Of a stretch of 64,000 nt of DNA, positions 1-6,874 are shown piece by piece. The first letter of the stretch is position 1; each line of letters opens with the position of its first letter. The DNA is from Variovorax sp. PAMC26660 (GTDB lineage Bacteria; Pseudomonadota; Gammaproteobacteria; Burkholderiales; Burkholderiaceae_C), in NCBI RefSeq assembly GCF_014302995.1, contig NZ_CP060295.1, forward strand, positions 6,563,501 through 6,627,500, written 5' to 3'. Under the pieces are notes generated by a model, which saw nothing but the letters and a program-made list of their open reading frames with translations, was not told where the DNA came from and did not search any database. The translations under genes were made by a program, and so were the position numbers.

Positions 1-51
1 TTGCAGGGGCTCATCGAACGCCTGAACCGACACGTCGGCCCCGAGTCCTGA
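1..51 (+). CDS. C-terminal tail of a gene entering from the left edge
   Basis: Sixteen codons are open from the first base and end in TGA at 49-51. The encoded tail (LQGLIERLNRHVGPES) is too short to name. It stops 11 bases before the end of the histidine kinase on the opposite strand, so the two would be convergent, a sensible arrangement. It could also be a chance open stretch. Confidence 0.35.
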   Translation: MQGLIERLNRHVGPES

Positions 52-62
52 ACCGAAGCGCC

Positions 63-1556
63 TCAGCCGCCCGCGACACCGCCAAGCTGAAAGCGGAACA
101 CCGCCCCCTTGTCGGGCTGCTGCACCAAGCGGATGTCGCTGCCGTGCAGTTGCAGGATGCGCTTGACGATCACCAGCCCCAAACCACCGCTGCTGGAGCC
201 ATCGGCGCGAGCGCCACTCATGAACACGGGCCGCATGAACAGGCCCTTCTGCAGCTCGCCCGGAATGCCCGGCCCCGTATCGCTCACCTGCACCGCCACG
301 CCGGCATTCTCGGCCCTCAGTTGCACCTCGATCTGGCCGCCCGCCGGCGTGTGGCGAATGGCGTTGTCCAGCAGATTCGTCAGCACGCGCTCGATCATGC
401 CGAGGTCGGCCGACACCACCGGCAGGCCCGGTGCGATGTCGGGCCTGAGCTGCTGGTGGCGCGCCTCGGCCGCCAGCTCGAACTTCTGGAACACGTCCTG
501 CACGAGGTCGGCCAGCGCAAAGCTTTCCTTCTCGGGCTTGACCACGCCGTATTCGAGCCGCGCCAGCTCGAACACCTCTTGTGCAAGACGGCCGACCTTG
601 CGGCTCTGCCCGAGCGCAATCTCCAGATAGCGTCGCCGTTCCGATTCATCGAGCGTACCGGCCTTGAGCAGCAGCGTCTCCAGGTAGCCGTGCAGTGAGG
701 TGAGCGGCGTGCGCAGGTCGTGCGAGATGTTGGCGAACAGTTCGCGGCGCTGCTGGTCCTGCAACGTGAGTTCGCGCCATTGCTCGGCAATGCGGCGCGT
801 CATCTGCGTGAAGGCCTGGCCCAGTTGCGCGATCTCGTCATTGCCGCGCGACAACCGCTCCAGCCGTGGCGTTTCGCTTTCGAGCGACGCCATGCCCTCG
901 GTCTCGAAGCGCTTGACCGCCGCGGTCAGCTCGCGCAGCGGCCGGGTGATGAGCCGGAAGGCGGCAAGGCCAGCCAGCAGGCCCAGCAGCGCCACCAGAC
1001 CCATCGACCAGAGCGTGGTGCGCAGCACGTTGTCGGCCGCGACGTTGGCGGCCAGTGCGTCGTGGTCTTCGCCCTGCAGCACCACATAGACAAAGCCGGC
1101 ATCGCGCCCGTCGACGCGCAAAGGCGCCACGCTGAACACCTTGCCAGCGCCGCCCTCGCCGCGTGGATCGTCGCCCAGCACCGGCAACGGCGCACCCGCG
1201 AGCAAGCGGCGGATCGGCGCAAGGTCGACCTTGTCGTGCTTCAGATGGCCGGGCGGCGCCGCTTGCGCCGCGATGCGCCCCTCGGGATCGAGCAGGTAGA
1301 CCTCGACGCTGGGGTTCACCGCCATCAGCTTGTCGAACAGGTCCTTCACCGCCTCCTGGTTCAGGCCACCGGGCCGCATCAGTTCGGAGTTGCCCGCGAT
1401 GTGCCCCGCAAGGCCACTCGACAGCCGCTGGATCACCTCCTGCTCGTGCTGCCCGTTGGAGCGCATCTGCAGCCAGGCCGATGCCCCGCAACAAGCCAGC
1501 AGCAGCACCGCGAACACCGCGGACAACCGCCGCGACAGCGTGGCCCAGGCCATCAT
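63..1556 (-). CDS. Sensor histidine kinase (HAMP, HisKA, HATPase)
   Basis: Membrane sensor kinase of an OmpR-type two-component pair, 497 residues. A first membrane segment lies near residues 10-30, followed by a periplasmic sensor region of about 145 residues. A second membrane segment near 178-200 runs into a HAMP linker (RLITRPLREL). The phospho-acceptor is His279 in ANISHDLRTPL, and the ATPase domain shows an N box (NLLDNAIRH), G1 (SDTGPGI) and G2 (GGLGLVI). The start overlaps the stop of the upstream response regulator in an ATGATG arrangement, so the pair is translationally coupled; ATG at 1553 is an equally possible start. The signal sensed cannot be read from the sequence. Divergence from the redox-repair cluster beginning at 2379 suggests that cluster as its target, which is inference. 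Confidence 0.93.
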   Translation of the reverse strand: MMAWATLSRRLSAVFAVLLLACCGASAWLQMRSNGQHEQEVIQRLSSGLAGHIAGNSELMRPGGLNQEAVKDLFDKLMAVNPSVEVYLLDPEGRIAAQAAPPGHLKHDKVDLAPIRRLLAGAPLPVLGDDPRGEGGAGKVFSVAPLRVDGRDAGFVYVVLQGEDHDALAANVAADNVLRTTLWSMGLVALLGLLAGLAAFRLITRPLRELTAAVKRFETEGMASLESETPRLERLSRGNDEIAQLGQAFTQMTRRIAEQWRELTLQDQQRRELFANISHDLRTPLTSLHGYLETLLLKAGTLDESERRRYLEIALGQSRKVGRLAQEVFELARLEYGVVKPEKESFALADLVQDVFQKFELAAEARHQQLRPDIAPGLPVVSADLGMIERVLTNLLDNAIRHTPAGGQIEVQLRAENAGVAVQVSDTGPGIPGELQKGLFMRPVFMSGARADGSSSGGLGLVIVKRILQLHGSDIRLVQQPDKGAVFRFQLGGVAGG

Positions 1557-2281
1557 GCAGTGCCCTCCTCGCCGGCGCCCGTTGGCGAGAGCTTGTAGCC
1601 GCGCCCCCAGACCGTCAGGATGCGGCGCGGCTCGGCCGGGTCGGCCTCGACCTTGGTGCGCAGCCGGTTGATGTGCGTGTTGACCGTGTGCTCGTAGCCG
1701 TCGTGCTGGTAGCCCCAGACCTGGTTGAGCAGGTCGAGCCGCGAGAACACCTTGCCCGGATGGCGCGCGAAGAAGTACAGCAGGTCGAACTCGCGCGGCG
1801 TGAGTTCGATGAGCTTGCCGTCGACGCGCACCTCGCGCGCCAGCGGCTCGATGTCGAGGTTGCCCAATGTGAGGCTGCCCGATTCCATGCGCGCATTGCG
1901 CGCCAGCGCATCGGTACGCCGCAGCAGCGCCTTGACGCGCGCCACCAGCTCCAGCACCGAGAAGGGCTTGGCCAGGTAGTCGTCGGCGCCCAGCTCCAGG
2001 CCGAGGATGCGGTGCACCTCGCTCGACCGCGCGCTGATGATGATGATGGGCGTGTAGCGCGTCATGGCACGGGCACGGCGGCAGATTTCAAGGCCGTCGA
2101 TGCCGGGCAGCATCAGGTCGAGCACCAGCGCGTCCCAATTGCCGCGCTCCAGTTCGCGCAGGCCGGCGTGACCGTCGGCGGCGTGCTCCACCCCATAGCC
2201 TTCGTCGCGCAGGTGCATGCGCAGCAGTTCGGCAATGTGGGCGTCGTCCTCGACGATCAGCACGCGCTTGGGGGTGTCCAT
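1553..2281 (-). CDS. OmpR/PhoB-family response regulator
   Basis: A 242-residue cytoplasmic DNA-binding regulator. The receiver domain spans about residues 6-118, with the acidic pair in VEDD, the phospho-acceptor Asp55 in LVLDLMLPG and the conserved Lys in AKPFS. The winged-helix effector domain covers about 135-232 and ends in the typical VWGRGYKL. It is first in a two-gene operon and overlaps the kinase by 4 bases. The 97 bases to the divergent cytochrome gene should hold both promoters. Regulation of the neighbouring repair genes is inferred from orientation only. Confidence 0.95.
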   Translation of the reverse strand: MDTPKRVLIVEDDAHIAELLRMHLRDEGYGVEHAADGHAGLRELERGNWDALVLDLMLPGIDGLEICRRARAMTRYTPIIIISARSSEVHRILGLELGADDYLAKPFSVLELVARVKALLRRTDALARNARMESGSLTLGNLDIEPLAREVRVDGKLIELTPREFDLLYFFARHPGKVFSRLDLLNQVWGYQHDGYEHTVNTHINRLRTKVEADPAEPRRILTVWGRGYKLSPTGAGEEGTA

Positions 2282-2378
2282 GGCGCCGATTGTCCCGCGA
2301 TACGGGTTTTGGAGTTATCACGATTAATTGAACTTTGCGTGATGAATCGGTCATGGGGTGCGTCCAACAATCCGCCCC

Positions 2379-3017
2379 ATGAACAGCACAGCCATCGCAA
2401 GCACCGCACCCGATGCCCGCCCCATCCACCCGTTGTGGATGCGCGTCACGCACTGGCTCAACGCCGTGGCGGTGCTGATTCTGGTCACGAGCGGCTGGCG
2501 CATCTATGACGCGGCGCCCTTCTTCCCGTTCACCATTCCGACCGTGATCACGCTCGGCGGCTGGCTCGGCGGTGCGCTGCAGTGGCACTTTGCAGCGATG
2601 TGGCTGCTGGTTTTCAACGGCTTCGTGTACCTGGCCATCAACATCGCCAGTGGCCGGTTCGCGGCCAAGTTCTTCCCGGTCACGCCGGCCGGCATCTGGC
2701 ACGACGCGCTGGCTGCGCTCAAGGGCCAGCTCTCGCACGCCGACCCGCGGCGCTACAACAGCGTGCAGCGCCTGGCCTACCTGTTCGTGATGCTCGACCT
2801 GATCGTGATCGTGCTGTCGGGCCTGGTGCTGTGGAAGTCGGTGCAGTTCGCCGTGCTGCGCGACCTGATGGGCGGCTACGACTTCGCGCGCCGCATTCAC
2901 TTCTTTGCGATGGCCGCCATTGTTGCTTTCGTGGCGCTGCACCTTGTGATGGTGGCTTTGGTTCCTCGCACCCTGCTGACCATGATTCGCGGCCGTGCGC
3001 CCAAGAGCTCGAAATGA
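2379..3017 (+). CDS. Cytochrome b561-like membrane protein
   Basis: A 212-residue integral membrane b-type cytochrome. Four hydrophobic segments are visible. Histidines suited to haem ligation lie in MRVTHW, LQWHF, RIHFF and ALHLV, as in the cytochrome b561 / Ni-Fe-hydrogenase b-type family, which passes quinol electrons to periplasmic partners. The ATG at 2379 is preferred because the protein then begins just before its first helix; no good ribosome site precedes it, and an in-frame ATG lies at 2358. The next gene on the strand is a Tat-exported molybdoenzyme, so this is probably its electron donor, by analogy with MsrQ (YedZ) serving MsrP (YedY). A repeat element separates the two genes. 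Confidence 0.85.
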   Translation: MNSTAIASTAPDARPIHPLWMRVTHWLNAVAVLILVTSGWRIYDAAPFFPFTIPTVITLGGWLGGALQWHFAAMWLLVFNGFVYLAINIASGRFAAKFFPVTPAGIWHDALAALKGQLSHADPRRYNSVQRLAYLFVMLDLIVIVLSGLVLWKSVQFAVLRDLMGGYDFARRIHFFAMAAIVAFVALHLVMVALVPRTLLTMIRGRAPKSSK

Positions 3018-3060
3018 CCCTCTGTCTTTTTGTTCGTCGCGTCGCTCTTCGGGATGCTGC

Positions 3061-3313
3061 TGTTCAGGGCGGCGCTCCCGCCGACACGGTGCTCTTTTTC
3101 GCGAATGTCCCCCGCTTCGCTCCTCCTTTATTTCGCGAAAAAGAGCCCCGTATCGACGTGAGCGTTATCAGAGCACTGATTGATCGGCGATCACCAGCAG
3201 CGTGTCCACGTGCGAATGACACCAGGTGCTCCCCGCAGCGAAATAAAGGAGGAGCGAAGCGGGGGACATTCGCGGAGGGGAGCACCTGGTGTCATTCGCA
3301 CAAGCCCTGAACA
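3061..3313. repeat. Dispersed structured repeat, copy A
   Basis: A 253-bp element bounded by 10-bp inverted repeats (TGTTCAGGGC at 3061-3070 and its complement at 3304-3313). Hairpin 1 pairs 3091-3103 with 3134-3146 (13 bp). Hairpin 2 pairs 3211-3234 with 3277-3300 (24 bp, perfect). The loops of the two hairpins are reverse complements: 3100-3136 matches 3238-3274 over 37 bases without a mismatch. A second copy lies at 29338-29586, roughly 90 percent identical by eye outside a diverged centre. No gene is carried, so it is non-autonomous. It fills most of the 341-base gap between the cytochrome and molybdoenzyme genes. Short open frames across it are by-products of the inverted repeats. Confidence 0.93.
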
Positions 3314-3358
3314 ACAGCGCCCCAAACGTCGACTCCAAGCAGCAAAGCAAAACCCGAC

Positions 3359-4150
3359 ATGAGAATTTTCAAAGCCCTCACGATGACCAGCCTCGACGGC
3401 GACGCCGTGGTGCGCGAAGCCCGCTCGCTGATTGCGAAGAAGCTCGACCAGCCCGCGCGCCGCGCCTTCCTGCAGCGCTCGTTGACGCTGGGCGGCCTGT
3501 CGCTGCTCACCGGCTGCAGCATCAGCGACGAAAGCCATGTCGAAGCGGCGCTGATGAAAATCTCGCGCTTCAACGACAAGGTGCAAGGCCTGATCTTCAG
3601 CCCCACGCAACTCGCGCCGACCTACACCGAAGCCGAGATCACGCGCCCCTTTCCCTTCAACGCCTTCTACGGCGAGGACGAAGTCCGCGAAGTCGACGAA
3701 GCCACCTACAAGCTCGAAGTGACCGGCATGGTCGCCGACAAGCGCAGCTGGACCCTGGCCGAACTGCGCGCCATGCCGCAGCACGACCAGATCACGCGGC
3801 ACATCTGCGTGGAAGGCTGGAGCGCGATCGGCAAATGGGGCGGCGTGCGCTTTGCCGACTTCCTGCGCCACATCGGCGCCGACACCACCGCCAAGTATGT
3901 CGGCTTCAAGTGCGCCGACGACTACTACACCAGCATCGACATGCCCACCGCACTGCACCCGCAGACGCTGCTGACGCTGACCTACGACGACCAGCCCCTG
4001 CCGCCCAAGTACGGCTTTCCGATGAAGCTGCGCATGCCCACCAAGCTTGGCTACAAGAACCCCAAGCACATCAAGGCGATGTTCGTCACCAACACCTATC
4101 CCGGTGGCTACTGGGAAGACCAGGGCTACAACTGGTTCGGAGGGAGCTGA
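3359..4150 (+). CDS. Tat-exported molybdopterin oxidoreductase (sulfite-oxidase / MsrP-YedY fold)
   Basis: Periplasmic molybdoenzyme of up to 263 residues. A twin-arginine motif (ARRAFLQRS, Arg34-Arg35) precedes a hydrophobic stretch ending in LLTGC, so it is Tat-exported and perhaps lipid-anchored. The oxidoreductase molybdopterin-binding domain fills the rest, with the molybdenum-ligating Cys in RHICVEGW. ATG 3383 is an alternative start that still keeps the Tat signal. The family includes MsrP (YedY), which repairs methionine sulfoxide in the periplasm using electrons from a membrane b cytochrome. The preceding cytochrome and following Met-rich protein and MsrA make that role likely here, but sulfite or another substrate cannot be excluded. 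Confidence 0.88.
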   Translation: MRIFKALTMTSLDGDAVVREARSLIAKKLDQPARRAFLQRSLTLGGLSLLTGCSISDESHVEAALMKISRFNDKVQGLIFSPTQLAPTYTEAEITRPFPFNAFYGEDEVREVDEATYKLEVTGMVADKRSWTLAELRAMPQHDQITRHICVEGWSAIGKWGGVRFADFLRHIGADTTAKYVGFKCADDYYTSIDMPTALHPQTLLTLTYDDQPLPPKYGFPMKLRMPTKLGYKNPKHIKAMFVTNTYPGGYWEDQGYNWFGGS

Positions 4151-4249
4151 GCGGCTGCCACAGCCGCTCGACTGCCGATGAAAGTGCGAGGCCGTGTTCC
4201 CTGGAACCGCGCCAATTTTGAAAACGAAACCTCAACTGGAAGATTCCAA

Positions 4250-4516
4250 ATGAACAAGCTCACCGCAACCCTGCTCGCAACCTGCATGGCCTTCGCTGGC
4301 GCCTCGGCCTTCGCCGCCGATGACATGGCCAAAGACGGCATGGCCAAGGACTCGATGTCCAAGGACGGAATGAAGAAGGATTCGATGTCGAAAGACAGCA
4401 TGTCCAAAGACGGCATGAAGAAGGACTCGATGGCCAAGGATTCCATGTCGAAGGACGGCATGAAGAAAGACTCCATGGCCAAGGACAGCATGGGCAAGGA
4501 CGAGATGAAGAAGTAA
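4250..4516 (+). CDS. Exported pentapeptide MXKDX-repeat protein (Met-rich)
   Basis: An 88-residue small protein. Residues 1-22 form a signal peptide ending SAFA. The mature part is ADD followed by twelve consecutive pentapeptides of pattern M-(A/S/K/G)-K-D-(G/S/E) and a final MKK, giving 13 methionines in about 66 residues. This matches the MXKDX-repeat family (TIGR02953 type). The start at ATG 4250 is fixed by the signal peptide. The neighbours are a YedY-like enzyme upstream and a thiol transporter plus exported MsrA downstream. A plausible role, as recalled for the Met-rich peptide MrpX of Azospira, is a sacrificial methionine pool for reactive chlorine or oxygen species. That role is inference here. 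Confidence 0.9.
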   Translation: MNKLTATLLATCMAFAGASAFAADDMAKDGMAKDSMSKDGMKKDSMSKDSMSKDGMKKDSMAKDSMSKDGMKKDSMAKDSMGKDEMKK

Positions 4517-4585
4517 GCGCGACGCCGCTTTCTCTTTCACGTCTCACACGCGCCGCCCGATGCGACCAGCCTCCAAGGAGCCTTC

Positions 4586-5407
4586 GTGATCCTTTTTGTG
4601 CTGTCGTACCTGAGCGGTGCGCTCACCATCTTTGCGCCCTGCATCCTGCCGGTCGTGCCCTTCGTGTTCGCGCGCGTCGACCAGCCCTTCGTTCGCAGCG
4701 GCCTGCCGCTGTTGGCGGGCATGGCGCTCACCTTCGCCGCGGTGGCCAGCCTCGCGGCGGTCGGCGGCGCGTGGGCCGTGCATGCCAATGAATTCGGCCG
4801 CTACCTGGCCATGGCGATGCTGGCACTGCTGGGCCTCACGCTGCTCGCGCCACGTCTTTCGACACGCCTTGCGCAACCGCTGGTGGCACTGGGCTCGCGG
4901 CTGTCCAGCGTTGCCCAGCGCAAGGCGCAGCATGCGCCGACATCCATCCTTCCTTCTTTCGTGCTCGGCGTTGCCACCGGCCTGCTGTGGGCGCCCTGCG
5001 CCGGCCCGGTGCTCGGCCTCGTGCTGACTGGCGCCGCGATTCACGGCGCCAATGTGCAGACCTCGCTGCTGTTGCTGGCCTATGCCGCCGGCGCCGTCAG
5101 CTCCCTCGCCCTGGCGCTGTGGACCGGTGGCCGGCTTTTCGCAGCCATGAAGCGATCGCTGGGCATTGGCGAATGGGTCCGCAAGGGCCTGGGCGTGGCG
5201 GTGCTCGCGGGCGTGGGCGCCGTGGCGCTCGGGCTCGACACGGGCCTGCTGGCGCAATGGTCGTCCGGCGACGGCAGCACCGGCCTGGAGCAACGCCTGC
5301 TCGAACGTTTTCACCCGCAACCGCCGCCGTTGACGCCCGGCGGATTCGGCGTCAATGTCTCGTCAACCGGTTTCGCCAACGAAACCTCTTTCAAGGAAAC
5401 CCCATGA
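4586..5407 (+). CDS. CcdA/DsbD-type membrane thiol-disulfide transporter
   Basis: A 273-residue polytopic protein resembling the central domain of DsbD or CcdA. The two redox cysteines of this family are present: Cys19 in FAPCILP and Cys138 in WAPCAGPV, on separate helices. Such proteins move electrons from cytoplasmic thioredoxin to periplasmic acceptors. No periplasmic alpha or thioredoxin-like gamma domain is attached; instead there is a polar, proline-rich tail from about residue 230. Translation starts at GTG 4586, preceded by AAGGAG at 4575-4580. The stop overlaps the ATG of exported MsrA by 4 bases, so it is likely the reductant route for that enzyme. Confidence 0.9.
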   Translation: MILFVLSYLSGALTIFAPCILPVVPFVFARVDQPFVRSGLPLLAGMALTFAAVASLAAVGGAWAVHANEFGRYLAMAMLALLGLTLLAPRLSTRLAQPLVALGSRLSSVAQRKAQHAPTSILPSFVLGVATGLLWAPCAGPVLGLVLTGAAIHGANVQTSLLLLAYAAGAVSSLALALWTGGRLFAAMKRSLGIGEWVRKGLGVAVLAGVGAVALGLDTGLLAQWSSGDGSTGLEQRLLERFHPQPPPLTPGGFGVNVSSTGFANETSFKETP

Positions 5408-6105
5408 AATCCTTCGCACTCACCGCAGGCACGCTCGCGGCCGCGCTCCTGGTCTGGCATGCCGTTCCCTCGTTCGCCGAAACGGCCCGCCGCGTGCCCG
5501 CGCCCACCGCCGACCTGACGGCCCCACCGACCGCAAAGACCGAAACCGCCGTGTTCGCGGGCGGCTGCTTCTGGGGTGTGCAGGGCGTGTTCCAGCGCGT
5601 CAAGGGCGTGAGCAACGCGGTCTCGGGTTATGCCGGTGGCGACGCCAAGACGGCGCGCTATGACGAAGTCGGCTCGGGCCGCACCGGCCATGCCGAGTCG
5701 GTGCGCATCACCTACGACCCGCAGCAGGTCAGCTACGGCAAGCTGCTGCAGATCTATTTCTCGGTGGCGCACGACCCGACCGAACTCAACCGGCAGGGGC
5801 CGGACTCGGGCACGCAATACCGCTCCACGGTGTTTGCCGAAAACGCCGAACAGGCCCGTGTTGCCAAGGACTACATCGCGCAACTGAACCAGGCCAAGAC
5901 CTTCGGCAAGCCGCTCGCGACGACCATCGAAATGTCCAAGCCCTTCTTCGCGGCCGAGGACTACCACCAGGACTACCTGACGCTGCACCCCAACCAGCCC
6001 TACATCGCGATCAACGACATGCCGAAGATCGATGACCTGAAGAAGCTGTTCCCGGAGAACTACAAGGCCACGCCATCGCTGGTGCGCGCAGCCAAGGCCG
6101 GCTAG
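5404..6105 (+). CDS. msrA: Exported peptide-methionine (S)-S-oxide reductase
   Basis: A 233-residue MsrA with an N-terminal signal peptide (about residues 1-22, ending SFA). Catalytic Cys55 lies in the signature GGCFWG, and the family motifs SGYAGG, TGHAES and the EDYHQDYL stretch are all present. It reduces the S epimer of methionine sulfoxide. Most MsrA enzymes are cytoplasmic, so the signal peptide and coupling to a CcdA/DsbD-like gene (ATGA overlap) place this one in the periplasm with its own electron supply. It ends 4 bases from the convergent regulator gene, with no visible terminator between. Confidence 0.95.
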   Translation: MKSFALTAGTLAAALLVWHAVPSFAETARRVPAPTADLTAPPTAKTETAVFAGGCFWGVQGVFQRVKGVSNAVSGYAGGDAKTARYDEVGSGRTGHAESVRITYDPQQVSYGKLLQIYFSVAHDPTELNRQGPDSGTQYRSTVFAENAEQARVAKDYIAQLNQAKTFGKPLATTIEMSKPFFAAEDYHQDYLTLHPNQPYIAINDMPKIDDLKKLFPENYKATPSLVRAAKAG

Positions 6106-6109
6106 AGCT

Positions 6110-6874
6110 TCAGCCCGGGGTGGCGCAGCCTTCCTCTGCTGCGCCGATCCGGGGCCTCACCAGCACGATCTGGTAACCCTGCCCGTACACGGCACGCAGC
6201 AGCAGGCCGTTCTCGCCATGCAGTGCGAGCCGGCTTCGCACGCCTGTCGCGCAGACGTCGAGCACCCTTGTTCCCTCACGCAACGACGCGGTTTTCCAAA
6301 CCACGCGTGTGATCCGATCCCTGGAAACGACGTGCCCCATGTTCCTGAACAGCTCGAGCGCCAGCGCGAACTGGCGCGGCTGAAGGCGGATCTCGCGGTC
6401 GCGATGCAGCACCAGACAGGCCTCGGGCATGAACTGGTAGCCGTGCCAGCTCGGAGCCTGCGCCTCATTCACGGCCGGAGACAGCGCGCTCCTGTCCCGA
6501 AGCAGCGTCTGCATCCGCCTGTCCAGTTCTTCGTTCGAGGTTCGCTCGACATCGAGTTCGATGGCATCGCCGTTCGCGAAGTCCGCACCCCATGGCGCCA
6601 GCGCCGTCCAGTTCGCACCATCGACGATAAAGAGCACCGGTATGCGGATCACGCCGCACACGGCGCACAGGCTCTTGCGAATGACATTGTCCTGAATGCC
6701 CAGGAACAGCATGTCGAAGCGCTGGGCATGGCTCAACGCCTGGAGCAGGTCGACCGGTTGGGCAAAGGCGATTGGCCGATGACCCATTGATTCGAGTCTT
6801 TTCCTGGTGGCGAGAATCCGTTCCGTCGAGCCGTCCAGCAGGGCAATGGAAAGCCCCTCGCGTGGAGCGGGCAT
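6110..6874 (-). CDS. Atypical OmpR-type regulator with degenerate receiver
   Basis: A 254-residue protein. Residues 8 to about 125 look like a receiver fold, but the strand that should carry the phospho-acceptor reads FDMLFLGIQDN, with Gly in the Asp position. Phosphorylation by a kinase is therefore unlikely. The C-terminal half is a winged-helix domain (RLQPRQFALALELF through YGQGYQIVLV). ATG 6874 shares its A with the TGA stop of the DeoR-type gene upstream, so the two are coupled; a TTG one codon earlier is also possible. It is last in the pentose operon and no partner kinase is near. A second control on sugar use is inference. Confidence 0.8.
   Translation of the reverse strand: MPAPREGLSIALLDGSTERILATRKRLESMGHRPIAFAQPVDLLQALSHAQRFDMLFLGIQDNVIRKSLCAVCGVIRIPVLFIVDGANWTALAPWGADFANGDAIELDVERTSNEELDRRMQTLLRDRSALSPAVNEAQAPSWHGYQFMPEACLVLHRDREIRLQPRQFALALELFRNMGHVVSRDRITRVVWKTASLREGTRVLDVCATGVRSRLALHGENGLLLRAVYGQGYQIVLVRPRIGAAEEGCATPG

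Noticed and set aside
1163-2509. A 448-codon frame on the plus strand opposite the two-component genes
   Set aside because: It runs through two well supported minus-strand genes and into a third gene; composition is Arg/Ala-rich without motifs.
3061-3313. Reading the structured repeat as an insertion sequence
   Set aside because: No transposase and no target duplication was found around either copy. It may be a MITE mobilised by another element, but that is not shown.
3064-3362. Several short open frames on both strands across repeat copy A (and likewise 29453-29659 across copy B)
   Set aside because: They come from the inverted repeats being open in several frames, have no ribosome sites, and give the same odd peptides in both copies. 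Treated as non-coding.
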